Counted from the stretch's first letter, positions 1 to 8,783 are shown. The stretch is DNA of 64,000 nucleotides from Streptomyces dengpaensis (GCF_002946835.1 NZ_CP026652.1:5518001-5582000), one strand, 5' to 3'. The notes: generated by a model from the sequence alone, not told the origin. A program made the numbers and translations.

Positions 1-1334
1 TCCAGCCGCGAGAGCTCGGTCGCGTACGCGCGCACGTCGTCGGACGCCACAGGCCCCGTCGTGACGATCTGCACCGCCGACTCGTCGCTGCCGGTGAAGT
101 CGCGCTGCACCACGGTGGCGACCTGTCGGCTCTGGGCGCTCTCGGGCAGCACCCGCTCGTCCGGCGTTCCGAAGGTGACGCCGAGCAGCGGACTGGCGGC
201 CAGGAGCAGGACGGCCAGGACCGGCACCGCGGTCAGGGCGGGCCTGCGCATGGCCGTACGGGCCATCCGTCCCCACAGCGGCGCCTCGGTGCTCCGTACC
301 GTCTGCGCCCACGGCAGGCGGCCGCTGTTGACCCGGTGGCCCAGTACGGCGAGCAGCGCCGGGATGACGAGCAGGGCGCTGACTGCGGCGATGGCCACCA
401 CGCCGATGCCCGCGTAGGCGAAGGAGCGCAGGAAGAACTGCGGGAAGACCAGCAGCGCGGCGAGCGCGGCGGCGACGGTCGCCGCGGAGAAGGTGATGGT
501 CCGCCCGGCCGTCCGTACCGTCTGCCGGAGCGCGTCGGGAACCTCGGCGCCCTCGGCGAGGTGCTCGCGGAAGCGGCTGATCATGAGCAGGGCGTAGTCG
601 ATGCCGAGGCCGAGGCCGAGGGCGGTGGTGAGGTTGATCGAGAACACCGACACGTTGGTCAGGCTGCCGAGGACGTAGAGCTCCGCGAAGGTGCCGACGA
701 TCGCGATCAGCCCGATGGCCAGGGGCAGGAGCGCCGCGACCAGACTGCCGAAGGCGATCACCAGCAGGATGAGGATCAGCGGCACGGCGATCGTCTCGGC
801 CAGCGCGAGGTCCTTGGCGACCTGGGTGGGCACCTCGTCGCCGACCGAGGCTTCTCCGCCGGCCCGCACGGTCAGCCCGTTCCGGTCGCCGGTGTACTCG
901 TCCATGATCGCCGAGGCGTTGTCGCCCCGCTCGGTGTCGTCGCCCTTGACGTGGGCCAGCACCAGAGCCGCGTCCCCGTCCCGGGAGGTCAGCGTGGAGC
1001 TGCCGGTGTCCCAGTACGAGATCACGTTGGACACCGTGGGCTCGCCCTTGAGCTCGGAGGTGAGGGCGCGCCCCGCGCGCTCGGCGGCGGGGGAGCCGAC
1101 GTCGCCGCCGTCGTCCGCCCGTACCAGCAGGACCAGGTTGCTCTCGCCGCCGAACTTCTCGTCGATGAGCTGCTGCGCGCGGGCGGAGGGTGCGCTCGGG
1201 TCCTCGAAGCCGCCGCCGAGGAGCTTGCCGAACGCCCCTAATCCGAGGGCTCCCATGGCGACCACGGCCACCACGGTGAGGGTCAGTACGAGCCGGCTCC
1301 GGTGGAGGGCCAGCCCTGCGATGCGGTCGAACAC
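1..1334 (-). CDS. MMPL/RND-family transporter, C-terminus cut by window edge
   Basis: This is a membrane exporter of the MMPL branch of the RND superfamily, a proton-driven family that usually exports lipids or drugs; the substrate is not known. About 444 codons are present and the C-terminal end lies beyond position 1. A hydrophobic segment covers residues 16-36. An extracytoplasmic domain follows, then a cluster of membrane helices that includes the family motif GLGIDYALLMISRFRE near residue 235. GTG at 1332-1334 is the start because an in-frame TAA lies ten codons upstream and GGAGG sits at 1343-1347 on the minus strand. Leu32 is encoded by TTA (1239-1241), which makes translation depend on the bldA tRNA. 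It is divergent from a TetR gene with three shared palindromes in between, so repression by that TetR is likely (inference). Confidence 0.93.
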   Translation of the reverse strand, partial: MFDRIAGLALHRSRLVLTLTVVAVVAMGALGLGAFGKLLGGGFEDPSAPSARAQQLIDEKFGGESNLVLLVRADDGGDVGSPAAERAGRALTSELKGEPTVSNVISYWDTGSSTLTSRDGDAALVLAHVKGDDTERGDNASAIMDEYTGDRNGLTVRAGGEASVGDEVPTQVAKDLALAETIAVPLILILLVIAFGSLVAALLPLAIGLIAIVGTFAELYVLGSLTNVSVFSINLTTALGLGLGIDYALLMISRFREHLAEGAEVPDALRQTVRTAGRTITFSAATVAAALAALLVFPQFFLRSFAYAGIGVVAIAAVSALLVIPALLAVLGHRVNSGRLPWAQTVRSTEAPLWGRMARTAMRRPALTAVPVLAVLLLAASPLLGVTFGTPDERVLPESAQSRQVATVVQRDFTGSDESAVQIVTTGPVASDDVRAYATELSRL

Positions 1335-1359
1335 GGTGATCGCCTCCAGGCGATAGGAT

Positions 1360-1431
1360 GTTTACGCCGTTAACTTCCAAGGTGCCACAGTCAAGTTAAC
1401 AGCGTCAACTTTGAATGTTAACGGCATCAAC
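1360..1431. promoter_or_regulatory. Three copies of a 15-bp TetR-type operator
   Basis: The gap between the divergent MMPL and TetR genes holds three versions of one imperfect palindrome: 1360-1374 (GTTTACGCCGTTAAC), 1395-1409 (GTTAACAGCGTCAAC) and 1417-1431 (GTTAACGGCATCAAC). Read in one direction they share GTTNAYGCNGTTAAC. The middle copy extends to a longer dyad, from TCAAGTT to AACTTTGA. Centres are 35 and 22 bp apart. Position and symmetry suggest binding sites for the adjacent TetR protein controlling both promoters; binding itself is inferred. Confidence 0.8.
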
Positions 1432-1484
1432 TTTTGGGCAGGATGAGGTCGGAGACGCGTACGGGATTCGGGCAGGATGGAGCC

Positions 1485-2141
1485 ATGGCATCGATCACGA
1501 GCGGCAAGTCCCGCTACCACCACGGCGACCTCCGCAACGCGCTGATCGAGGCCGCCGTCGAACTCGCGGCCGAAGGCGGCCCCGAACGCGTCGTCCTGCG
1601 GGAGGCGGCCCGCAGCGTCGGGGTGTCACCCACCGCCGCGTACCGCCACTTCGACGGCCAGGGCGAACTCCTCGAGGCCGTGAAGACCCGCGGACAGCAG
1701 GCGCTCGCCGCCTCGATGACCGAGGCCGTACGCGTCCTCCCGGGGCTCGACGACCCGGGCGAGGAAGCCGTCCGCAGGACCGAGGCGATCGGGCGCGGAT
1801 ACGTCCGCTTCGCGATCGAGCACCCGGGGCTCTACCGCACCGCTTTCTGCCGTACGAGCGCGGCGGAGGAACGCGACTTCACCGGCCTCGAAGCCCCCGA
1901 CGGCGCGCCGGAGTTCGTGGCGTTCAGGGAGCTGTCGGACGCGCTCGACACGCTGGTGGCCACGGGCCGGATGCGGCCGGAGAACCGGCCCGCGGCCGAG
2001 ATCGCCGCCTGGTCAGCCGTCCACGGCCTCTCCCTGCTCATCCTCGACGGCCCCCTGGCGCTGCTCCCCGCCGACCAGCGCGACACGGTCGTCGAACGCA
2101 CCCTCACGACCATCGTCGCGGGCCTCACCCGGCAGGGGTGA
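1485..2141 (+). CDS. TetR/AcrR family regulator
   Basis: A 218-residue one-component repressor. The N-terminal TetR helix-turn-helix runs from about residue 5 to 55 (YHHGDLRNALIEAA, then VGVSPTAAYRHF). The C-terminal region, with a tryptophan in AAWSAVHGLSLL, resembles the WHG-type ligand domain of this family. I chose ATG 1485 because the conserved SRYHHGDL block follows directly; an in-frame ATG at 1434 would add 17 residues without homology to the family. It is divergent from the MMPL exporter, which is the classic arrangement of a local repressor with its efflux pump. The ligand cannot be predicted. The three palindromes upstream suggest autoregulation. Confidence 0.92.
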   Translation: MASITSGKSRYHHGDLRNALIEAAVELAAEGGPERVVLREAARSVGVSPTAAYRHFDGQGELLEAVKTRGQQALAASMTEAVRVLPGLDDPGEEAVRRTEAIGRGYVRFAIEHPGLYRTAFCRTSAAEERDFTGLEAPDGAPEFVAFRELSDALDTLVATGRMRPENRPAAEIAAWSAVHGLSLLILDGPLALLPADQRDTVVERTLTTIVAGLTRQG

Positions 2142-2150
2142 ACGTCCGCG

Positions 2151-2198
2151 GCCGAGGGACACGAAAGCCGAGGGACAAAAAAGCCGAGGGACACAAAA
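2151..2198. repeat. Three tandem 16-bp repeats in the terminator tail
   Basis: Three consecutive 16-bp units (GCCGAGGGACACGAAA, GCCGAGGGACAAAAAA, GCCGAGGGACACAAAA) begin at 2151, 2167 and 2183. They lie between the TetR stop and the terminator hairpin. On the minus strand each unit gives a run of T, so the array adds successive U-rich tails downstream of the bglC hairpin. Confidence 0.9.
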
Positions 2199-2200
2199 GC

Positions 2201-2233
2201 GGGGCGCGGCACCCCCCTCCGGTGCCGCGCCCC
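2201..2233 (-). terminator. Intrinsic terminator of bglC
   Basis: A perfect 13-bp stem (GGGGCGCGGCACC, 2201-2213, with 2221-2233) and a 7-nt loop lie between the convergent TetR and bglC genes. On the minus strand it is followed by GCTTTTGTG, a good T tract for termination of bglC. In the other direction it may also stop TetR transcription. Confidence 0.88.
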
Positions 2234-2252
2234 GTCCCCCGGAACCGATGGC

Positions 2253-3683
2253 CTACTCGGCCGCCGTCAGCGGCGGCAACGTCCCCGTGCGCGCCGCCTG
2301 TCCGTACCACCGGGCGCTCGACTTCGGCGTACGGGCCTGCGTCGCGTAGTCCACGTACACCGCGCCGAAGCGCTTGCCGTAGCCGTACGCCCACTCGAAG
2401 TTGTCCATCAGGGACCAGAGGTAGTAGCCGCGCACGTCCGCGCCGTCGGTGACCGCCCGGCGTACCGCCGACAAGTGGCCGTGCAGGTACGCGATCCGCT
2501 CGGGGTCGTGCACGCGGCCCTCGGGGTCCGGCTTGTCGTCGTACGCCGCGCCGTTCTCCGTGACGTACAGTGGAAGGCCCGGCGCCTCCCGCGCGTAGCG
2601 CATGAGCAGGTCGTACAGGCCCGTCGGGTCGATCGTCCAGCCCATCTCGGTGCGCTCGCCGGGCGTTTGGTGGAAGACGACGTCGTCCGCGCCGGGCCAG
2701 GGGGAGAACGCGCTCGCGCCGTGGCCGTCCGCGCGCGGGCCGTCGAGCGCGTGCGACGCCCCCGAAACCAGGGCCGGGGTGTAGTAGTTGAGGCCCAGCG
2801 CGTCCAACGGCTGTTTGATGGCGGCGAGATCGCCGTCGAGGACGTACGACCAGTCCGTGACCGACGACGTCGCCGCCAGCAGTGTCTCCGGGTACGCGCC
2901 GTGCAGCATCGGGCCGTGGAAGACCCCGTTGGCGAGGTCGTCGACGCGCCGGGCCGCCGCGAGGTCGTCGGGGTCCTGCGAAAGCGGCCTGACCACCGAG
3001 GAGTTGAGGCTCACCGCGACCGTGTTGCGGGCGGGCATCGCGGCGCGGAGGGCCGACGTCCCGAGGCCGTGGGCCAGGTTCAGGTGATGGGCCGCCCGGA
3101 GCGAGGCCGCCGGGTCCGTACGGCCCGGCGCGTGCACCCCGGACCCGTACCCGAGGAACGCGCTGCACCACGGCTCGTTGAGCGTGATCCACTGCTCGAC
3201 GCGGTCGCCGAGCGCGTCGCCGACGATGTGCGCGTACTCGGCGAAGCGGAGCGCGGTGTCGCGCTCGGGCCAGCCGCCCGCGTCCTCCAGCTCCTGCGGC
3301 AGGTCCCAGTGGTAGAGGGTGAGCGCCGGCTTGATGCCGTGTGCGAGGAGTTCGTCGACGAGGCGGCGGTAGAAGTCCAGGCCGACCTGGACGGCCGGGC
3401 CGCGGCCCGTCGGCTGCACGCGCGGCCAGGAGACCGAGAAGCGGTACGCGGTCAGGCCGAGGTCCGCCATCAGGGCAACGTCGTCGCGGTATCGGTGGTA
3501 GTGGTCGACAGCGATGTCACCGGTGTCGCCGCCCGCCGTATTCCCCGGCGTATGGCTGAAGGTGTCCCAGATCGAGGGCGTGCGGCCGTCCTCCCGCACC
3601 GCCCCCTCGATCTGGTACGCGGAGGTCGCCGCGCCCCAGAGGAAGGCGGGAGGAAAGGTCACGGGGGTAACGGGCTCAGGCAT
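2253..3683 (-). CDS. bglC: Family GH1 beta-glucosidase BglC (cytoplasmic)
   Basis: A 476-residue retaining beta-glucosidase that hydrolyses imported cellobiose and cello-oligosaccharides to glucose. The (beta/alpha)8 GH1 signatures are clear: N-terminal [15 protein letters not shown], the acid/base motif TLNEPW near residue 170, and the nucleophile motif YVTENGAAY near residue 380. There is no signal peptide, which fits an intracellular enzyme. ATG 3683 was chosen because the conserved domain starts within ten residues. The open frame runs far upstream, but that part is a shadow of cebG. The gene lies 179 bp downstream of cebG and has its own CebR box at the start codon, so it can probably be induced on its own. 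The assignment rests on the family plus the ceb neighbours. Confidence 0.93.
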   Translation of the reverse strand: MPEPVTPVTFPPAFLWGAATSAYQIEGAVREDGRTPSIWDTFSHTPGNTAGGDTGDIAVDHYHRYRDDVALMADLGLTAYRFSVSWPRVQPTGRGPAVQVGLDFYRRLVDELLAHGIKPALTLYHWDLPQELEDAGGWPERDTALRFAEYAHIVGDALGDRVEQWITLNEPWCSAFLGYGSGVHAPGRTDPAASLRAAHHLNLAHGLGTSALRAAMPARNTVAVSLNSSVVRPLSQDPDDLAAARRVDDLANGVFHGPMLHGAYPETLLAATSSVTDWSYVLDGDLAAIKQPLDALGLNYYTPALVSGASHALDGPRADGHGASAFSPWPGADDVVFHQTPGERTEMGWTIDPTGLYDLLMRYAREAPGLPLYVTENGAAYDDKPDPEGRVHDPERIAYLHGHLSAVRRAVTDGADVRGYYLWSLMDNFEWAYGYGKRFGAVYVDYATQARTPKSSARWYGQAARTGTLPPLTAAE

Positions 3684-3696
3684 GGAAGCGCTCCCA
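3683..3696 (-). promoter_or_regulatory. CebR operator overlapping the bglC start
   Basis: TGGAAGCGCTCCCA matches the 14-bp CebR box TGGGAGCGCTCCCA at 13 of 14 positions. Read in the bglC direction it ends on the A of the ATG and contains the GGGAG that would serve as ribosome binding site. CebR bound here would sit across the translation start rather than the promoter core. The rest of the 3684-3862 gap shows no other clear feature and presumably holds the bglC promoter. Confidence 0.85.
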
Positions 3697-3862
3697 TTGG
3701 GGGTCGTGAAGACCGACGGGTCGGAGGGGCAGGGAGGGAGAAAGGAGGGGAGTCGAAGGGGCCGAGGCGGCGGTGACTCGGCCCCCGGAAGGCGCGGAGG
3801 CGCCCGGACGGCGTACGGACGCGCGCACAGACGGCGTACGGACGCCCGTCGCGTCAGTGACG

Positions 3863-4759
3863 TCACCCCTTGATCGCGCCCTGCATGATCCCGCCCACGA
3901 TCTGCTTGCCGAACAGCAGGAAGGCGATCAGCAGCGGCAAAGTGCCGAGCAGCGCGCCCGCCATGATCACCGCCTGGTCGGGGACATAGCCGGTACCGAG
4001 GGAGTTGAGGGCGACCTGCACGGTCGGGTTCTCCTGGTTGAGGGCGATGATCGGCCACAGGAAGTCGTTCCAGGCGAACACGAAGGTCAGCAGGCCGAGT
4101 ACGGCCATCGCGGGCCGCGCCGCAGGGAAGACCACGTGCCACACCACCCGCAGACTGCTCGCCCCGTCCACCCGCGCGGCCTCGATCAGCTCGGTCGGAA
4201 GTGCCTGCACCAGGTACTGCCGCATGAAGAACGTGCCGAAGGCGGTGCACAAGGTGGGCAGGATGACGGTCTGCAGCTGGTTCGACCAGCCGAGGTCGGC
4301 CATCCACAGATACAGCGGTACGACGGCCAGTTGCGGCGGGATCATCATCGTGCCGATGGTCAGCAGGAGCAGCACACCCGAGAACTTGAACCGCAGCTTG
4401 GCGAAGGCGAACCCGGCGAGCGTGGAGAACAGCACCGTGGAGACGGTGATCGTGCCCGCGACGAACGTCGTGTTGAACATCGCCGTGCCGAGACCCGCCT
4501 CCTCCCACGCGGTCTCCATGTTCTTGAACAGGTTCCCGCCGAACCACAGCGGCGGCGGAGTCTCCGCGAGCCGCCGGTCGGTGCGTGAGGCGGCGATCGC
4601 GGTCCACACCAATGGGGCCAGCGAGACCAGCGCGAAGAGGGCCAGGACGGCGTACGTGAGCGGGCCGGCGTGCAGCTGCTTGCCCGCGCCCATGATCCGG
4701 GGGCGCCGGGACTCCCGTGGCTTCTCTGGCTGAGGAGGCGTCAGTTCACTTGTGATCAT
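3863..4759 (-). CDS. cebG: Cellobiose/cello-oligosaccharide ABC transporter permease CebG
   Basis: A 298-residue inner-membrane permease of the MalG/CUT1 type. It has about six membrane helices (the first around residues 34-56, [19 protein letters not shown]) and the cytoplasmic EAA loop [20 protein letters not shown] near residue 190, which docks the ATPase. No ATPase gene is present in the locus; in Streptomyces the shared MsiK ATPase usually drives this importer (established knowledge). The start overlaps the cebF stop by four bases (ATGA), so the genes are translationally coupled in the order cebE-cebF-cebG. Confidence 0.92.
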   Translation of the reverse strand: MITSELTPPQPEKPRESRRPRIMGAGKQLHAGPLTYAVLALFALVSLAPLVWTAIAASRTDRRLAETPPPLWFGGNLFKNMETAWEEAGLGTAMFNTTFVAGTITVSTVLFSTLAGFAFAKLRFKFSGVLLLLTIGTMMIPPQLAVVPLYLWMADLGWSNQLQTVILPTLCTAFGTFFMRQYLVQALPTELIEAARVDGASSLRVVWHVVFPAARPAMAVLGLLTFVFAWNDFLWPIIALNQENPTVQVALNSLGTGYVPDQAVIMAGALLGTLPLLIAFLLFGKQIVGGIMQGAIKG

Positions 4760-5784
4760 TGGGACTTCCTCAGGCGTCGGGTGAACACCAGATTGATCAC
4801 GGCGACGATCACGAGGATCAGGAACATCGACCAGGCGATCGCGGACGCCTTTCCGAGGTTGCCGATGATCCAGCCCTGGTCGTACATGTACAGGCCGAGC
4901 GTCTGGTACTGGTGGTCTGAGCCGCCCTTGGAGCCGCTGACGCCGCCGAACAGCAGGGGCTCACCGAAGAGCTGGGTCGCGCCGATCGTGGAGACGACCA
5001 CGGTGAACAGGATTGTCGGGCGCAGCTGCGGGATCGTCACGTGGATGAACTGCTGCCAGCGGTTGGCGCCGTCGATGGACGCCGACTCGTACAGGTCGGA
5101 CGGGATCGCCTGCATCGCCGCGAGGTAGATCAGCGCGTTGTAGCCGGTCCACCGCCAGATCACGATCGACGACACGGCGAACTGCGAACCCCAGTCCGAC
5201 TCACGCCAGTTGACCGGGTCGATGCCGATGCCCCCGAGCGCCCAGTTGATCGCGCCGCCGTCCCAGGAGTAGAGCAGCACGAACACCAGCGTCGCCGCCG
5301 CCACCGAGGTGGCGTACGGGGTGAGCATCACGACCCGCCATACGGTCGAGCCGCGCAGCCGGTAGTTGAGCAGGTGCGCGAGCCCGATCGCCATCATCAG
5401 CTGCGGCACGGTCGAGATCACGCCGATGGTGAAGGTGTTCCCCAGGGCGTTCCAGAAGAAGTCCGAGGACAGCAGGTTCTGGTAGTTGTCCAGGCCCGCC
5501 CACTTCTGGTTGTCCAGGTCCGACAGCTGCACGTTGTGCAGCGAGTACCAGGCCGTGTAGAGCAGCGGAACGAGCGAGAAGGCCCCGAAGACGATGAAGA
5601 AGGGGGCGATGAACGCGTACGGCGACGCCTTCATGTCCCAGCGGTACAGCCGGCTCCGCCAGGAAGTCGTGCCCGGGGGCGGCGTGCCGCGACCGTGAGC
5701 GCCCCCGGCCGCGCCCGGCTCATCGCCGGACGCGGCCTCGGCGCTCGACGCGGGATGCGCGAGAGCCTGCTTGGAGCTGGTCAC
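4756..5784 (-). CDS. cebF: Cellobiose/cello-oligosaccharide ABC transporter permease CebF
   Basis: A 342-residue MalF-type permease. Residues 1-45 are a hydrophilic, Ala/Gly-rich cytoplasmic extension. Membrane helices start at YAFIAPFFIVFGAFSLVPLL, and the EAA-loop equivalent is ESASIDGANRWQQFIHVTIP. The start is GTG 5784, which overlaps the cebE stop (GTGA). A much longer open frame upstream is the shadow of cebE and was discarded. CebF pairs with CebG to form the translocation pore for the CebE-delivered sugar. Confidence 0.91.
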   Translation of the reverse strand: MTSSKQALAHPASSAEAASGDEPGAAGGAHGRGTPPPGTTSWRSRLYRWDMKASPYAFIAPFFIVFGAFSLVPLLYTAWYSLHNVQLSDLDNQKWAGLDNYQNLLSSDFFWNALGNTFTIGVISTVPQLMMAIGLAHLLNYRLRGSTVWRVVMLTPYATSVAAATLVFVLLYSWDGGAINWALGGIGIDPVNWRESDWGSQFAVSSIVIWRWTGYNALIYLAAMQAIPSDLYESASIDGANRWQQFIHVTIPQLRPTILFTVVVSTIGATQLFGEPLLFGGVSGSKGGSDHQYQTLGLYMYDQGWIIGNLGKASAIAWSMFLILVIVAVINLVFTRRLRKSQ

Positions 5785-7106
5785 TGGCCGAGCACGTCCT
5801 TGATCTCCTCGGACGCCGCGTCCCAGCCCTCGTCGGGCGAGGCGCCCTTCTGCTCGACCTGGAGGATGCCGATGTCGTTGATCGCGGTGTTGATCGGCTG
5901 GTCCTTGACGCCGAAGATCTGCGTCGGGATGGTCTCGGCGGAGGCCGAGAAGATCTCCGTGATCGGCGCGTCGGAGAAGAACGCCTGGGTCTCGGTCGCC
6001 GGCTTCAGGCCCGAGTACGCCGACGGGGTCGACGGGAAGCTGGCCTGCTTGGCGAAGACCTTCGCCTGCTGCTCGGGCGCGGTCAGCCACTTCGCCAGCT
6101 CGACGGCCTCCTTCTGGTGCTTGCTCGCCGTCGGTACGCCGATGAACGAGCCGCCCCAGTTGGACGCGGTCGGGGCCGCCGCCACGTCCCACTTGCCCTT
6201 GCCGGAGTCACCGGACTTCTCCTGGATGTAGCCGATCATCCAGGCCGGGCAGGCCACCGTCGCGAAGGTGCCGTTGGCGTAGCCCTGGTCCCACGGCTTG
6301 TCGAACTGCTTCAGCTTCGCCGACATGTCACTGGTCGCCACCTCCATGGAGACGTTCCAGGCCTTCTTCACGCCCGCGGACTTGTCCCAGACGACGTTGC
6401 CGTCCTTGTCGTAGTACCGTTCGCTCTCACCGTTGAGGACCGCGTTGTAGACGGAGGAGGCGGAGTCCACGAACTTGGTGCCCTTCGGCGCCTTCTCCAT
6501 GTACTGCTTGCCGAGGTCGACGTACTTGCCCCAGTCGCCCTTCCACTGCTCGGCGAGCTTGGTGCGGTCGGTCTCCAGGCCGGCCTTCTGGAAGAGGTCC
6601 TTGCGGTAGCAGATCGCCATCGGGCCGATGTCGGTGCCGAGCCCGATCAGCTTGCCGTCCGCGGTGGTGGCCTGCGCGTTCTTCCAGTCCAGCCACTGCG
6701 ATTTGTCGACGTCCTTGCCCAGATCGACGAACTTGTCGCCCTGCGTCTGCACGGCCTCGGTGACGTTGCCGACCTCGATCGCCTGGATGTCGTCGGTACC
6801 GGAGCCGGCCTGCAGCCGGGTCAGCGTCTTCGGCCAGTAGACGTCGGTCCGGGTGGTGACGTTCTCCTTGATGGTGATGTCGGGGTGGAGCTTCATGTAC
6901 TCGTCGTACAGACCGGCCTGCTTGTAGCCGAAGACGCCGAACGTGCCGACGGTCAGCGTGGTCTTGCCGTTGGCGTTGCCGCCGCCCTCGTTCGAGCCCG
7001 ACGGGTCGTCCGAGTCCTCGGCGCAGCCGGCCAGCAGGCCCGTAGTCAGCGCGGCGGCGACCGCGAGGGCCGACAGCCTGCGGGACCGGCGGGTACTCGT
7101 GCGCAT
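5781..7106 (-). CDS. cebE: Cellobiose-binding lipoprotein CebE
   Basis: A 441-residue family 1 extracellular solute-binding protein. A lipoprotein signal peptide with lipobox LLAGC places the lipidated cysteine near residue 28, followed by a Gly/Asn/Ser linker. The mature part shows the usual sugar-binding signatures such as YMKLHPDITIKENV and the C-terminal WLTAPEQQAKVF. It captures cellobiose and cellotriose outside the membrane and passes them to CebFG. It is the first gene of the operon, about 110 bp downstream of a perfect CebR box. The sugar specificity is inferred from the operator, bglC and cebR; the protein fold alone would allow other sugars. Confidence 0.92.
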   Translation of the reverse strand: MRTSTRRSRRLSALAVAAALTTGLLAGCAEDSDDPSGSNEGGGNANGKTTLTVGTFGVFGYKQAGLYDEYMKLHPDITIKENVTTRTDVYWPKTLTRLQAGSGTDDIQAIEVGNVTEAVQTQGDKFVDLGKDVDKSQWLDWKNAQATTADGKLIGLGTDIGPMAICYRKDLFQKAGLETDRTKLAEQWKGDWGKYVDLGKQYMEKAPKGTKFVDSASSVYNAVLNGESERYYDKDGNVVWDKSAGVKKAWNVSMEVATSDMSAKLKQFDKPWDQGYANGTFATVACPAWMIGYIQEKSGDSGKGKWDVAAAPTASNWGGSFIGVPTASKHQKEAVELAKWLTAPEQQAKVFAKQASFPSTPSAYSGLKPATETQAFFSDAPITEIFSASAETIPTQIFGVKDQPINTAINDIGILQVEQKGASPDEGWDAASEEIKDVLGQ

Positions 7107-7218
7107 TGCGTCCTCCTGTTGCCTGACGTGCCGACCCCCCGGCCAACTGCACTGTTGGGCCCGTTGGTTCTCGCTGCGGCTCGGGCGGGGAACGTGCGGG
7201 ATGTTTATGTGTCAGGTA

Positions 7219-7238
7219 CTGTGGGAGCGCTCCCACAG
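7219..7238. promoter_or_regulatory. CebR operator, perfect 20-bp palindrome
   Basis: The core TGGGAGCGCTCCCA (7222-7235) is the published CebR box without mismatch, and the symmetry continues to 20 bp. It lies in the 403-bp gap 7107-7509 between the divergent cebE and cebR, on the cebE side. Occupation by CebR should block cebEFG, with cellobiose or cellotriose as inducer (established for Streptomyces). The remaining gap up to cebR has no further element I can name. Confidence 0.93.
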
Positions 7239-7509
7239 GTGATGTGTTGAAGAGTCGTCGGTCCGGGCGGGGGTGTCAAGGGAGTGGGCGCGGAGTTGTG
7301 CGTTCAGTTATCTGCCCGTTAGGTAAAGGGATTTGGGCCCGTCCGGAGATACGAGGTGTGGGCCCCTGCCATCGGGGCCCGCGCCCCGGTCCGGTGGGCG
7401 GCGCGGGTGAAGGAGGCCCGCGGCGGCCGCCCCCGGACCCGGTGACAGGCGAAGCCGCAGGACACGACTGTTAGATTCCACGCCAATGCGGTGTGACGGG
7501 AGGCGGACC

Positions 7510-8565
7510 ATGGCAGGCCACGGAGCGCGGGGCCGGAGTGGGGGGCGGCCGACCCTGGAGGAGGTCGCCGCGCGGGCCGGAGTCGGCCGGGGCACGGTGT
7601 CCCGGGTGATCAACGGCTCCCCGCGCGTCAGCGACGCGACCCGCGCCGCCGTCGAGGCGGCCGTCGCGGAACTCGGTTACGTCCCCAACACGGCGGCCCG
7701 CGCCCTCGCCGCCAACCGCACGGACGCCATCGCCCTCGTCGTCCCCGAGCCGGAGACCCGCTTCTTCGCGGAACCGTACTTCTCGGACATGCTCCGCGGT
7801 GTCGGCGCGGAACTCTCCGACACCGAGATGCAGTTGCTGCTGATCTTCGCGGGCAGCGACAAAGAGCGGCGCAGGCTGGCCCAGTACCTGGCGGCCCACC
7901 GGGTGGACGGCGTCCTCCTCGTCTCGGTCCACGCGGACGACCCGCTGCCCGACCTGCTCTCCCAGCTGGAGATCCCGGCGGTGATCAGCGGCCGCCGCTC
8001 GGCCGACGAGACGCTGCCGTCCGTGGACTCCGACAACTACGGAGGGGGCCGCGCGGCCGTCGAGCACCTGATGGCCCAGGGACGCCGCACCATCGTCCAC
8101 CTCGCCGGCCGCCTCGACGTCTTCGGCGCCCAGCGCCGCGTCGACGGCTACCGCGACGCGCTGCTCGACGCGGGCCGCCCGGTGGACGAACGGCTGATCG
8201 TCCCCGGCGATTTCACGGAGGAGGGCGGCCGCCGCGCGATGACCGAGCTGCTGGCCCGCTGTCCTTCGCTGGACGCGGTGTTCGCGGGCTCGGACGTCAT
8301 GGCGGCCGGGGCCCGCCAGGTCCTGCGCGAGGAAGGCCGCCGCATCCCCGACGACGTGGCGCTCGTCGGCTACGACGACTCCGCCATCGCCCGCCACATG
8401 GACCCGCCCCTGACCAGCGTCCGCCAGCCGATCGAGGAGATGGGCCGGGCGATGACCGACCTGCTGCTGGGCGAGATCGCGGACCGGCGCCCCGTGGCGT
8501 CGCGGGGGCTGGAGACGCGGCAGTTGCTGTTGCCGGCGGAGCTGGTGGTGCGGTCGTCCTCCTGA
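7510..8565 (+). CDS. cebR: LacI-family cellobiose repressor CebR
   Basis: A 351-residue repressor of cello-oligosaccharide uptake. The N-terminal LacI helix-turn-helix is RPTLEEVAARAGVGRGTVSRV (about residues 13-34) with the hinge ELGYVPNTAARALA. The effector domain is periplasmic-binding-protein-like and ends with VALVGYDDSAIARHMDPPLTSV. ATG 7510 was chosen over the in-frame ATG 7486 because GGGAGG stands seven bases in front of it. It is divergent from cebE, with two CebR boxes nearby. Its targets are inferred to be cebEFG and bglC, as in other streptomycetes. Confidence 0.92.
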   Translation: MAGHGARGRSGGRPTLEEVAARAGVGRGTVSRVINGSPRVSDATRAAVEAAVAELGYVPNTAARALAANRTDAIALVVPEPETRFFAEPYFSDMLRGVGAELSDTEMQLLLIFAGSDKERRRLAQYLAAHRVDGVLLVSVHADDPLPDLLSQLEIPAVISGRRSADETLPSVDSDNYGGGRAAVEHLMAQGRRTIVHLAGRLDVFGAQRRVDGYRDALLDAGRPVDERLIVPGDFTEEGGRRAMTELLARCPSLDAVFAGSDVMAAGARQVLREEGRRIPDDVALVGYDDSAIARHMDPPLTSVRQPIEEMGRAMTDLLLGEIADRRPVASRGLETRQLLLPAELVVRSSS

Positions 8566-8738
8566 CCTGCCCGCCTACCGGTACCCGTCACCGCCGTCGC
8601 TGCGGAGCACCCGGCCAGACGGGTCCGTGATGCCGTCGCCCTCACGCAGCAGACCGGCGGGCAGCAGGCACGCCACCGCTCCTCGGCTTCGAGGCCCGCT
8701 CCTCGGCGGCGGCGAGCGCCGCGCGGCCTCCGGAACGC

Positions 8739-8777
8739 GATCAGCCGGTGACCGTTCAGGACGGTCACCGGCTGATC
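8739..8777. terminator. Long perfect hairpin between cebR and tRNA-His
   Basis: A 17-bp perfect stem (8739-8755 with 8761-8777) and a 5-nt loop lie between the convergent cebR and tRNA-His genes, only 6 bp from the tRNA 3' end. It probably works as a bidirectional terminator. The stretch 8566-8738 before it has no gene I can support. Confidence 0.88.
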
Positions 8778-8783
8778 ATCAAG

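Noticed and set aside
7239..7509. Small gene between cebE and cebR
   Set aside because: Open frames here lack ribosome sites and cover the divergent promoter region.
8571..8680. A minus-strand frame ending LRSDGGDGYR near tRNA-His
   Set aside because: Its last 30 residues look somewhat protein-like, but there is no good start and the upstream part is Pro/Arg-rich. It is too short to claim.
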